From contig NZ_LT906483.1 in assembly GCF_900187065.1 (NCBI RefSeq), positions 682,001-746,000 on the forward strand: a stretch of 64,000 nucleotides of DNA. Reading direction: 5' to 3'. This document shows, piece by piece, positions 16,966-25,153 of the stretch (positions within the stretch are counted from its first letter, which is position 1; each line of letters begins with the position of its first letter). The position numbers were made by a program, and so were the translations under genes. The notes beneath the pieces were generated by a model that was not told the origin of the DNA, made no database searches, and saw nothing but the letters and a program-made list of their open reading frames with translations. The DNA comes from Mycolicibacterium thermoresistibile. GTDB lineage: Bacteria; Actinomycetota; Actinomycetes; Mycobacteriales; Mycobacteriaceae.

Positions 16966-17925
16966 ATGCCAACACTCGACGAGCTGCTGGAGCGCCTGCG
17001 CGTGGTGGCCCTCCCGATGCGGGTGCCGTTCCGGGGAGTGACCGTCCGGGAGGTCGCGCTGATCGAGGGACCGGTCGCGTGGGGCGAGTTCGGCGCGTTC
17101 CCGGAGTACGGCCCGGCGGAGGCGGCCGCCTGGCTGGCCGCCGGTATCGAGGCAGCGTTCAAGAGTCCGCCGTTGATCCGCCGGCACCGGATCCCGATCA
17201 ACGCCACCGTTCCGGCGGTGCCGGCGCAACGGGTGCCCGAGGTGCTGTCCCGGTTCCCGGGGGCGCGCACCGCCAAGGTGAAGGTCGCCGAACCGGGGCA
17301 GACCCTCACCGACGATGTGGCGCGGGTCAACGCGGTCCGCGAACTCGTGCCGACGGTGCGGGTGGACGTCAACGGCGCCTGGACCGTCGACGAGGCGGTG
17401 AAGGCCGCCGCGGCGCTGACCGCCGACGGTCCGCTGGAATACCTCGAGCAGCCCTGCGCCACCATCGCCGAACTGGCCGAACTGCGCCGCCGCATCGACG
17501 TGCCGATCGCCGCCGACGAGAGCATCCGCAAGGCCGACGATCCGCTGCGGGTGGTGCGCGCCGGCGCCGCCGACATCGCGGTGCTCAAGGTGGCCCCGCT
17601 GGGCGGCGCGTACCGGCTGTTGGAGATCGCCACCGCGATCGACATACCGATCGTGGTGTCCAGCGCGCTGGACACGGCGGTGGGAATCGGCCGGGGTCTG
17701 TTGGCCGCGGCGGCGTTGCCGCAGCTGAACCACGCCTGCGGATTGGGCACCGGGCGGCTGTTCGTCGAGGACGTGGCCGAACCGCTCGAACTCGTCGACG
17801 GGCATCTGCCCGCCGCGCCGGTGCGACCGGACCCGCAACGGGTGCTGGAACTCGCCGCACCGCCGGACCGCCGGCGGTGGTGGATGGACCGCACCCGGGA
17901 ATGCTTCGCACTGCTCGAAACGTAG
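16966..17925 (+). CDS. menC: o-succinylbenzoate synthase (MenC)
   Basis: A 319-residue enolase-superfamily enzyme that dehydrates SHCHC to o-succinylbenzoate in menaquinone synthesis. The N-terminal capping domain (MRVPFRGVTVREVALIEGP) leads to the barrel. Visible residues are the catalytic Lys pair in TAKVKVAEPG, the metal ligands in RVDVNGAW (Asp), YLEQPC (Glu) and ADES (Asp), and the second Lys in AVLKVAPLGG. ATG 16966 is preceded by an in-frame GTG at 16963. The stop TAG (17923-17925) touches the start of a palindromic repeat, which probably terminates transcription. Confidence 0.95.
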   Translation: MPTLDELLERLRVVALPMRVPFRGVTVREVALIEGPVAWGEFGAFPEYGPAEAAAWLAAGIEAAFKSPPLIRRHRIPINATVPAVPAQRVPEVLSRFPGARTAKVKVAEPGQTLTDDVARVNAVRELVPTVRVDVNGAWTVDEAVKAAAALTADGPLEYLEQPCATIAELAELRRRIDVPIAADESIRKADDPLRVVRAGAADIAVLKVAPLGGAYRLLEIATAIDIPIVVSSALDTAVGIGRGLLAAAALPQLNHACGLGTGRLFVEDVAEPLELVDGHLPAAPVRPDPQRVLELAAPPDRRRWWMDRTRECFALLET

Positions 17926-17977
17926 CGATTTCGGCGTGCGTACGTCCGCTCAGCGAACGTCAGCACGCCGAAATCGC
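17925..17977. repeat. Palindromic repeat, copy 1 (menC/araC convergent junction)
   Basis: The 53-base element has long arms (GCGATTTCGGCGTGC and its complement GCACGCCGAAATCGC) plus an inner CGCTCAGCGA core. It lies between convergent menC and the AraC gene and overlaps both stop codons. The last six codons of the AraC gene (RRADVR and stop) are inside it. It should fold into a strong hairpin on either strand and is a likely bidirectional terminator. Copies 2 and 3 are at 26694-26743 and 35545-35597. Confidence 0.88.
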
Positions 17978-18981
17978 GCCGGAGGGAGGGCGTGCCAGCG
18001 CACGAAGGCGTGGTGGAACGCCGCCGGCTCGGAGTAACCGAGTTGCTGGGCAACCTGTTTCACGGTCGCCCCGCCGCTGAGCAGATCGGCGGCCCTGGCA
18101 CCCCGCACCTCGTCGATCAGTGACCGGTAGCCGGTGCCCTCGCGGGCCAGCCGACGTCGCAGGGTCCGTTCGGTGAATCCCATCTCGGTGGCCAACGTCC
18201 GCATCAGCGGCACCGCGCCCGGATCACGGGCCAGCCGTCGGCGCACCCGGCTCGCCACCGTCGGTTCGTCCTGGTGCCGGGCCAGCAGTTCGTCGCACTG
18301 GGCGATGCACTGGGCGGCCACCGCCGGATTGGCCGCCGCCAGCGGGCGGTCCAGCAGCGCGGTGGGGAAGGTGATGGCGTTGCGGTCGGCGCCGTAGCTG
18401 ACGTCCACCAACTCCTCGACCGCTGCATCGCCGTTGGGTCTGCGGCGCAACGACATCCGCACCCCATCCGGCAGCGGGCCGCCCAGCAGCGCCGGGGTGA
18501 CGCCGACCATCGTGGCGGCGTCGCGTTCGACCAGGAACTGCCGCACATCGGCCGGCACGTCGCGGTCATCGAGCACGATGGCGGTGGTCTGACGGTTCAC
18601 CTCCAACGTCACCCGCTCGAACACCGATGTGAGCCGCCAGAACCGGATGCCGACCCGGATGGCGTCGCCGAGGGTGTTGCTGGAAAGCAGAGCGAAGCCG
18701 AGGAACCCGGCCCGGGGCAACTGATAGCGCGCACCGGCCGAACCGGCCAGCGCGGTGGGGTGTTCCGTCGCGGCCAGCACGTTGCGCACGATCCGCAGTT
18801 CCTGCTCGGCGGTGATCAGCCGGTCGGCGGCGGCCAAATCCGACCGCGTGAGCCAGGTTCCGCGCAGACACCGGTCGGCGGGGATGCCCGCCTCGACGGC
18901 GGTGTCGATCAGGTCGGCCGCGGCCACCGGCGGCCGCGGGAGGTTCCAGAACCGCCCACACGCCCGATCGTCGCGACGCAC
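17950..18981 (-). CDS. AraC-family transcriptional regulator (OruR/AraC-binding-domain type)
   Basis: A 343-residue regulator. The first two thirds match the arabinose-binding domain of the OruR/ArgR-like AraC group (LPRAGFLGFALLSSNTLGDAI). The C-terminal 100 residues hold the double helix-turn-helix: ATEMGFTERTLRRRLAREG and VKQVAQQLGYSEPAAFHHAF. It is transcribed away from the second mce operon, with exactly 100 bases between the two start codons, so it probably controls that operon and itself. The C-terminal residues are encoded by a palindromic repeat. Confidence 0.9.
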   Translation of the reverse strand: MRRDDRACGRFWNLPRPPVAAADLIDTAVEAGIPADRCLRGTWLTRSDLAAADRLITAEQELRIVRNVLAATEHPTALAGSAGARYQLPRAGFLGFALLSSNTLGDAIRVGIRFWRLTSVFERVTLEVNRQTTAIVLDDRDVPADVRQFLVERDAATMVGVTPALLGGPLPDGVRMSLRRRPNGDAAVEELVDVSYGADRNAITFPTALLDRPLAAANPAVAAQCIAQCDELLARHQDEPTVASRVRRRLARDPGAVPLMRTLATEMGFTERTLRRRLAREGTGYRSLIDEVRGARAADLLSGGATVKQVAQQLGYSEPAAFHHAFVRWHALPPARFRRADVR

Positions 18982-19001
18982 TGTCCGAACGTATCAAGCC
19001 G

Positions 19002-19020
19002 AATGGCCGTTTCGGTCATT
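19002..19020. promoter_or_regulatory. Imperfect inverted repeat in the araC/mceA divergent region
   Basis: AATGGCC-N5-GGTCATT, with one mismatch in seven pairs, lies 21 bases upstream of the AraC start and 62 bases upstream of mceA. It is a reasonable operator candidate in a 100-base region that must contain both promoters. AraC proteins more often bind direct repeats, so the binder is uncertain. Confidence 0.45.
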
Positions 19021-19081
19021 TTGCCCGGATCGGCGCTCACCTAACGTCAGGGCCGGGTGATACGGAGGGGAGCCGGTCGAA

Positions 19082-20296
19082 TTGACCATCCTGCAGGAGG
19101 ATCAGCGCCGCCGCCCACGGTACAAGATGCTCGGCGCACTGTTGCTGATCCTGCTGGCGGCCGCCGTCGCACTCGTCTGGGGACAGTTCCGCGGTGCGTT
19201 CACCCCGGTGACTCCGTTGACCATGCTGGCGGCGCGGGCCGGCCTGGTGATGGAGCCGGGCGCCAAGGTCACCTACAACGGTGTGCAGATCGGCCGGGTC
19301 GCCGAGATCGCCGCCGTCGACGGCAACGGGGACACCCTGGCGGAGTTCCGGCTCGACGTCGAGCCCCGGTTCGTCGAACTGATCCCGGCCAACGTGCACG
19401 CAGAGATCAAGGCCACCACGGTGTTCGGCAATAAGTACGTGGCGTTGACCGCCCCGCCCCAGCCGGCGGCGGCCCGGATCAGCCCGGACCGTCCGATCGA
19501 CGCGACCGCGGTGACGACCGAGTTCAACACCTTGTTCGAGACGATCACCTCGCTGTCGGAGAAGATCGATCCGGTCAAACTCAACGCCACCCTCACCGCG
19601 CTGGCCGACGCGTTCGACGGTCTGGGCGCCGACTTCGGGCGATCGCTGGTCGACGGCAACGCGATCCTGGCCGACCTGAACGCCCGCATGCCGCAGATCC
19701 GGCATGACGTCGTCGCGCTGGCCGACCTCGCCGACATCTACGTCGCCGCATCCCCGAACCTGTGGAGCTTCCTGGACGACGCCGCCACCACGGCGCAGAC
19801 GGTATTCCGGCAACGCGACGATCTCGACAACGCGCTGACCGCGGCGATCGGCTTCGGCGACACCGGCGCCGACGTCTTCGAACGGGGCGCGCCGTATCTG
19901 ATCCGCGGCGCCGCGGATCTGACCGTGTCGGCCCGGCTGCTGGACCGGCACAGCCCGGCGTTGTTCTGCGGTGTCCGCAACATCGCCCGCGCCGCGCCCG
20001 CGGTGCGGTCCGCGCTGGGCGACAACGGATATTCGCTGGCCACCAACAGTTCGCTGCTGGGAGCGGAGAACCGCTATCTGTATCCGGACAACCTGCCGCG
20101 GGTGAACGCCAAGGGCGGCCCCGGCGGCAGACCCGGTTGCTGGCAGGAGATCACCCGCGAGCTGTGGCCGGCGCCGTGGCTGGTCATGGACACCGGCGCC
20201 TCGATCGCGCCGTACAACCATTTCGAACTCGGCCGGCCGATCGTCGCCGAATACGTCTGGGGCCGGCAGGGCGGAGAGGACACCATCAACCCATGA
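19082..20296 (+). CDS. mceA: MCE family protein MceA of the second operon
   Basis: A 404-residue Mce subunit starting at TTG 19082, with GGAGGGGAG 10 bases upstream. Anchor at about residues 15-36 (MLGALLLILLAAAVALVWGQ), MCE domain at about 40-120 (RAGLVMEPGAKVTYNGVQIG and TTVFGNKYVAL), then helical repeats and a C-terminal domain with two Cys (ALFCGVRN and PGCWQE). It lacks the proline-rich tail of the first operon's MceA. No yrbE permease precedes it; the upstream neighbour is the divergent AraC gene. Confidence 0.92.
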   Translation: MTILQEDQRRRPRYKMLGALLLILLAAAVALVWGQFRGAFTPVTPLTMLAARAGLVMEPGAKVTYNGVQIGRVAEIAAVDGNGDTLAEFRLDVEPRFVELIPANVHAEIKATTVFGNKYVALTAPPQPAAARISPDRPIDATAVTTEFNTLFETITSLSEKIDPVKLNATLTALADAFDGLGADFGRSLVDGNAILADLNARMPQIRHDVVALADLADIYVAASPNLWSFLDDAATTAQTVFRQRDDLDNALTAAIGFGDTGADVFERGAPYLIRGAADLTVSARLLDRHSPALFCGVRNIARAAPAVRSALGDNGYSLATNSSLLGAENRYLYPDNLPRVNAKGGPGGRPGCWQEITRELWPAPWLVMDTGASIAPYNHFELGRPIVAEYVWGRQGGEDTINP

Positions 20297-21324
20297 GAAT
20301 CACCGGGGTGGCGGTCCGGCTGGGCATCTTCTCGGCGATCCTGCTGCTGTTCACCGCGCTGATCATCGTCGTGTTCGGGCAGGTCCGGTTCGACCGCACC
20401 GTCCGCTACGCCGCCGAGTTCAGCAATGTCAGCGGTCTGCGCGCCGGTCAGTTCGTCCGGGCCTCCGGTGTCGAGGTCGGCAAGGTGGTCAGCGTCACCG
20501 TCGGCGGCGGCGACCGCCCGGTGCGCGTCGAGTTCGCCGTCGACCACACGGTGCCGCTGTTCGCCTCCACCACCGCGGCGATCCGCTATCAGGACCTGAT
20601 CGGCAACCGCTATCTGGAGTTGCAGCCGGGCACGGATCGCCGGCCGCTGCCGCCCGGCTCGACGATCCCCGTCGAACGGACCCGGCCGGCGCTCGATCTC
20701 GATGCGTTGATCGGCGGTTTCCGGCCGCTGCTGCGATCGCTCGATCCGGGCAGGGTCAACAGCATCGCCGAGTCGATCGTCGTCGCCTTGGAGGGCCGGG
20801 GCGACACCCTCGGCCAGATCCTCGACCACACCGCACAACTCACCAGCCGGCTGGCCGAACGTGACCAGACCATCGGCGAACTCATCGCCGATCTGAACGT
20901 CGTGCTCGACACCACGGTGCGCTATCAGGAGGAGTTCGACGACACCCTGGCCGATTTCGAAACGCTGATCACCGCGCTGCGCAACCGGGCCGACCCGCTC
21001 GCCGACGCGGTCGCCCACATCAGCGACGCCGCCGGCACCGTCGGGGATCTGCTCGCCGACGAACGCCCGGTGCTCAAGGACACCGTCGGCCACCTCGAGA
21101 ACGTGGCCCAGCCGTTGATCGACGACATCTCCAACCTCGATGATCTGCTGATCCGCTGGCCGGAGGCGTTCAAGACCATCGGCCGGGCCGGCGGCATCTA
21201 CGGCGACTTCTTCAACTTCTACCTGTGCGACCTCAATCTCAAGCTCAACGGTCTTCAGCCCGGCGGGCCGGTGCGCACGGTGCGGATCACCCATCAGCCG
21301 AGCGGACGGTGCACACCGAAATGA
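20293..21324 (+). CDS. mceB: MCE family protein MceB of the second operon
   Basis: A 343-residue Mce subunit. ATG 20293 overlaps the mceA stop by four bases. Anchor at residues 7-28, MCE domain at about 36-115 (FSNVSGLRAGQFVRASGVEVG, YQDLIGNRYLEL), then helices with repeated LADFETL-type heptads, ending with a Cys pair (FYLCDLN and GRCTPK). This fits the B position of mce1/mce3-like operons. It is coupled to mceC by ATGA. Confidence 0.92.
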   Translation: MRITGVAVRLGIFSAILLLFTALIIVVFGQVRFDRTVRYAAEFSNVSGLRAGQFVRASGVEVGKVVSVTVGGGDRPVRVEFAVDHTVPLFASTTAAIRYQDLIGNRYLELQPGTDRRPLPPGSTIPVERTRPALDLDALIGGFRPLLRSLDPGRVNSIAESIVVALEGRGDTLGQILDHTAQLTSRLAERDQTIGELIADLNVVLDTTVRYQEEFDDTLADFETLITALRNRADPLADAVAHISDAAGTVGDLLADERPVLKDTVGHLENVAQPLIDDISNLDDLLIRWPEAFKTIGRAGGIYGDFFNFYLCDLNLKLNGLQPGGPVRTVRITHQPSGRCTPK

Positions 21325-22613
21325 GAGCGATCGAAGTCTCCGACCGGGCCCGCACCGGGATCATCGGCATCCTCCTGGGCGTGCTGCTGCTCGGTGTGGG
21401 ACAGAGCCTTTCCAGCATCCCGATGCTGTTCGCCCAGGCCACCTACTACGGCCAGTTCACCGACTCGGCCGGGCTCAACCCCGGCGACAAGGTCCGCATC
21501 GACGGGGTGGACGTCGGCACCGTGACCTCGACCGCGCTGCGCGACGGGCTGGTCGTGGTCGGCTTCAACCTGGGCGGCCACACCATCGGCACCGACAGCC
21601 GGCTGGCCATCCGCACCAACACCATCCTCGGCATGAAGGTGCTGGAGATCGATCCCCACGGCAGCGAGGAGCTCAAACCGCACCAGGTGCTGCCCGTGGG
21701 TCAGAGCACCGAGCCGTACCAGATCTACGACGCGTTCTTCGACGTGTCCACGGCGGCGTCGGGGTGGGACATCGACACCGTCAAACAATCGTTGACCGTG
21801 CTCGCCGACACCGTCGACCAGGCCACCCCACATCTCGGCGCGGCACTGCGCGGGGTGGCCGACCTGTCCGACGTCATCGGACAACGCGATGAGCAGTTCA
21901 CCGAACTGCTGGCCGGCGCCAACGATCTGGCCGCGGTGTTCGGTGAACGCAGCGCCGACGTCAACCGGCTGCTGATCCACGCCCGCGAGCTGCTGGCCGC
22001 GGTCAACGAACGCGGCGCCGCGATCTCCCAACTGCTGGAACGGGTGTCGGCGGTATCGGAGCAGGTGGCCGGCCTCATCGAGGACAATCCCAACCTCGGG
22101 CACGTGCTGCGGCAGCTGCAGTCGGTGACCGATCTGCTGGCCGACCGCAAAGACGATCTGGCCGAACTGCTGTCCATCGTGCGCAACTACTCGGCCGGGC
22201 TGTCCGAAGCGCTCGGCAGCGGACCGTACTTCAAGGCGTTGGTGGCCAACCTGGTTCCCGGGCAGATCATGCAACCGTTCGTCGACGCCGCGTTCAAGGA
22301 GCGGGGGATCGACCCGGAGAACTTCTGGCGGGACGCCGGGCTGCCGGTGTTCCAGTGGCCGGATCCCAATGGCGCCCCGCAACCCAACCGGGCCCCGCCG
22401 CCGGCGCCGCCGGTGCGGGAGGGCACCCCCGAACATCCCGGACCGGCGGTGGTGCCCGGCGCGCCGTGCTCCTACACCCCACCGCCGGACGGGCTGCCCC
22501 GCCCGGACAACCCGCTGCCGTGCGCCGCCGTCGACCAGGGGCCGTTCGGGCCGGTCCCCGGCGGCTTCGGCCCACCCGCCGTGCTGACCGCACCGACCAA
22601 GACGGAAGGCTGA
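21321..22613 (+). CDS. mceC: MCE family protein MceC of the second operon, proline-rich tail
   Basis: A 430-residue Mce subunit. ATG at 21321 overlaps the mceB stop; the frame upstream is antisense-like and was excluded. Anchor at residues 12-35, MCE domain at about 42-120 (FTDSAGLNPGDKVRIDGVDVG, TNTILGMKVLEI), helical region to about 330, then a proline-rich tail with two Cys (PGAPCSYTPPPDG and PLPCAA) as in mce1/mce3-type MceC. The next gene starts after three bases. Confidence 0.92.
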   Translation: MRAIEVSDRARTGIIGILLGVLLLGVGQSLSSIPMLFAQATYYGQFTDSAGLNPGDKVRIDGVDVGTVTSTALRDGLVVVGFNLGGHTIGTDSRLAIRTNTILGMKVLEIDPHGSEELKPHQVLPVGQSTEPYQIYDAFFDVSTAASGWDIDTVKQSLTVLADTVDQATPHLGAALRGVADLSDVIGQRDEQFTELLAGANDLAAVFGERSADVNRLLIHARELLAAVNERGAAISQLLERVSAVSEQVAGLIEDNPNLGHVLRQLQSVTDLLADRKDDLAELLSIVRNYSAGLSEALGSGPYFKALVANLVPGQIMQPFVDAAFKERGIDPENFWRDAGLPVFQWPDPNGAPQPNRAPPPAPPVREGTPEHPGPAVVPGAPCSYTPPPDGLPRPDNPLPCAAVDQGPFGPVPGGFGPPAVLTAPTKTEG

Positions 22614-22616
22614 TCC

Positions 22617-24008
22617 GTGGCGACGATCTTCGACATCCACCGGCTGAGACTCCCGCGGATCTCCCGGATCGCCCTGGTGGCAACCGTGCTGGTCGCGGCG
22701 CTGGCAGTCGTCGGCGGCTACGCCGGCTGGCGCCTGTACCGGGCACTGACCACCACCACCGTCACCGCGTACTTCCACCAGACCAACGCGCTGTATCCGG
22801 GGGACAAGGTGCAGATCGCCGGAATCCGGGTCGGCACCATCGACAGCATCGAACCCGAGGGCGACCTCATGAAGGTCACCTTCCACTTCCAGAACCGCTA
22901 TCCGGTTCCGGCCGACGCCAAAGCGGTGGTGCTCAACCCGAGCCTGGTGGCGTCGCGCTCCATCCAGCTCACCCCCACCTACACCGACGGCCCGACCATG
23001 GCCGACGGTGCGGTGATCCCGCTGGACCGCACCGAGGTTCCGGTGGAATGGGACGATCTGCGCAACGAGATCACCGAGATCGTCAGCCGGCTCGGCCCCA
23101 CCGACGACCAGCCCAGGGGGCCGTTCGGAGAGGTGGTCGAATCCTTCGCCGACGGGCTGGCCGGCCGCGGCGCGCAGATCAACACCACGCTCACCGGCCT
23201 GGCCGATGCGCTCACCGCGCTGCACAAGGGCAGCGACGACTTCTTCGGTGTGGTCACCAGCCTGGCGGAGTTCGTCAACGCACTGCACAAGAACAACCGC
23301 CAGTTCGTCGCGCTCAACCGCGACCTCGCCGAATTCACCGCCAAACTCACCGATTCCGATCAGGAACTGGCCGAGGCGATTCGGCGGATCGACCACGTTC
23401 TGGCGGTCACCCGTGCGTTCATCGACGACAACGGCTCGGTGCTGGCCCGCGACGTCAACAACCTCGCGATCACCACCACCGCGATCATGCAGCCCGAGCC
23501 GCGGGAGGGGCTGGAGACCGCGCTGCACGTGCTGCCGAATCTCGCGGCGAATCTGATCAACATCTACGAACCGGCGCACGGAACGCTGACCGGTGTGCCG
23601 GTGGTGACGTTCGCCAACCCGCTGCAGTTCTTCTGCAGCAGCATCCAGGCCGCCGGCCGGCTCGGTTACCAGGAGTCCGCGGAGCTGTGCGCGCAGTATC
23701 TGACACCGATCCTCGACGCGATCAAGTTCAACTACGCACCGTTCGGGATGAACCTGTTCAACACCGCCTCCACGCTGCCGAACCAGATCGCCTACTCCGA
23801 GGAACGGCTGCGGCCGCCGCCCGGTTTCAAGGACACCACGGTCCCCGGGGTGTGGGCCCGCGACACCCTGTTCTCACACGGAAACCATGAGCCGGGCTGG
23901 AAGATCGCACCGGGAATGGCCGGGCTGCAACTGCATCCGAACACCCGCAAGATGATCGCCCCGGATGATCTGGCGGCGTTGATGGGCACCGCGGAGGCCG
24001 GCCGATGA
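22617..24008 (+). CDS. mceD: MCE family protein MceD of the second operon
   Basis: A 463-residue Mce subunit from GTG 22617. Anchor at about residues 18-41, MCE domain at about 47-125 (FHQTNALYPGDKVQIAGIRVG, PSLVASRSIQLT). The C-terminal domain has LQFFCSSIQAAGRLGYQES followed by LCAQYL and LPNQIAYSEERL, the pattern of mce1-type MceD proteins. Unlike the first operon's MceD (373 residues) it has this long C-terminal extension. It overlaps mceE by ATGA. Confidence 0.92.
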   Translation: MATIFDIHRLRLPRISRIALVATVLVAALAVVGGYAGWRLYRALTTTTVTAYFHQTNALYPGDKVQIAGIRVGTIDSIEPEGDLMKVTFHFQNRYPVPADAKAVVLNPSLVASRSIQLTPTYTDGPTMADGAVIPLDRTEVPVEWDDLRNEITEIVSRLGPTDDQPRGPFGEVVESFADGLAGRGAQINTTLTGLADALTALHKGSDDFFGVVTSLAEFVNALHKNNRQFVALNRDLAEFTAKLTDSDQELAEAIRRIDHVLAVTRAFIDDNGSVLARDVNNLAITTTAIMQPEPREGLETALHVLPNLAANLINIYEPAHGTLTGVPVVTFANPLQFFCSSIQAAGRLGYQESAELCAQYLTPILDAIKFNYAPFGMNLFNTASTLPNQIAYSEERLRPPPGFKDTTVPGVWARDTLFSHGNHEPGWKIAPGMAGLQLHPNTRKMIAPDDLAALMGTAEAGR

Positions 24009-25147
24009 GCGCGCTGCGCCGGGCCGCCCGGCTGCTGGCGGCGCTGTCGGTGATCGTCGCGCTCACGTCGTGCGGGTCCTGGCGCGGAATCGCCAACGTG
24101 CCGTTGCCGAGCGGTCCGGGCACCGGACCCGGCTCCTACACCGTCTATGTGCAGGTCGAGGATGCGTTGGCGCTCAACGTCAACAGCCGTGTGCGGGTGG
24201 CCGACGTGTACGTCGGCACGGTGCGGTCCATCGACCTGGTCGACTGGGTCGGCACGCTGACGATCTCCCTGGATCCGGCGGTCCGGTTGCCGCGCAACGC
24301 CACCGCCAAGATCGGGCAGACCAGCCTGTTGGGCACCCAGCACGTGGAACTGGCCGCACCCGCCGAACCTGCCCCGGAGCCGCTGCGCGACGGCGACACC
24401 ATCCCGCTGCGACACACCTCGGCGTTCCCGACCACCGAACGCACCCTGGCGGGCATCGCCACGGTGTTGCGCGGGGGTGGGGTGGGCAACCTCGAATACC
24501 TTCAGAACGAGGTCCACGCGATGCTGTCCGGAAACGCCGAGCAGATCGGCGAATTCCTCGACAGGCTCGCGGTTTTCACCGCGAGCCTCAACGATCAGAT
24601 CGATCAGATCGACCGTGCGATCAGCTCGACGCGCCGGCTGGCCGGAGTCGTCGCCGAGCGCTCGGCCACGCTGGAGCGGGTGCTGACCGAGGTGCCGCCG
24701 CTGATCGAGCATTTCGCCGCGCAACGCGAACTGTTCGTCGACGGGATGGAAGCGCTCGGCCGGTTCGCCCACATCACCGACGAGGCGCTCACCGCGGCCC
24801 GCGCCGATCTGCACACCAACCTGCGGCTGCTGCAACGACCGCTGCGCGAACTAGCCCGTGCCGCACCGTATCTGCCCGAGGCGCTGCAGCTGCTGCTGAC
24901 ACTGCCGTTCACCATCGACAACGTCGACAAGGTGGTCCGCGGCGACTACATCAACCTGTCCGGAACGTTCGACCTCACCTTGAGCACCCTGGACAACGGC
25001 TTCCTCACCGGCACCGGGTTCTCCGGGGCGCTGCGGGCGCTGGAACAGTCCTGGGGCCGCGACCCGGACACCATGCTGCCCGACATCCGGTTCACCCCCA
25101 ACCCGTTGGACGCGCCCGGCGGGCCACTCATCGAGCGGGCGGAGTGA
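24005..25147 (+). CDS. mceE: MCE family lipoprotein MceE of the second operon
   Basis: A 380-residue lipoprotein Mce subunit. The signal peptide ends in the lipobox ALTSC with Cys at residue 23, after which the sequence GSWRGIANVPLP is typical of MceE proteins. MCE domain at about 42-118 (EDALALNVNSRVRVADVYVG, QTSLLGTQHVEL). The helical region ends in NLSGTFDLTLSTLDNG. Six bases separate it from mceF. Confidence 0.92.
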   Translation: MSALRRAARLLAALSVIVALTSCGSWRGIANVPLPSGPGTGPGSYTVYVQVEDALALNVNSRVRVADVYVGTVRSIDLVDWVGTLTISLDPAVRLPRNATAKIGQTSLLGTQHVELAAPAEPAPEPLRDGDTIPLRHTSAFPTTERTLAGIATVLRGGGVGNLEYLQNEVHAMLSGNAEQIGEFLDRLAVFTASLNDQIDQIDRAISSTRRLAGVVAERSATLERVLTEVPPLIEHFAAQRELFVDGMEALGRFAHITDEALTAARADLHTNLRLLQRPLRELARAAPYLPEALQLLLTLPFTIDNVDKVVRGDYINLSGTFDLTLSTLDNGFLTGTGFSGALRALEQSWGRDPDTMLPDIRFTPNPLDAPGGPLIERAE

Positions 25148-25153
25148 GCGGGC

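Noticed and set aside
19038..19051. A CTAAC half-site upstream of the second mce operon as a fifth copy of the operator
   Set aside because: The right half is GGGCC rather than GNTAG, so it does not match the motif.
21294..23579. A 761-codon minus-strand frame opposite mceC-mceD of the second operon
   Set aside because: Same reasoning; the plus-strand genes have intact MCE domains and coupled starts.
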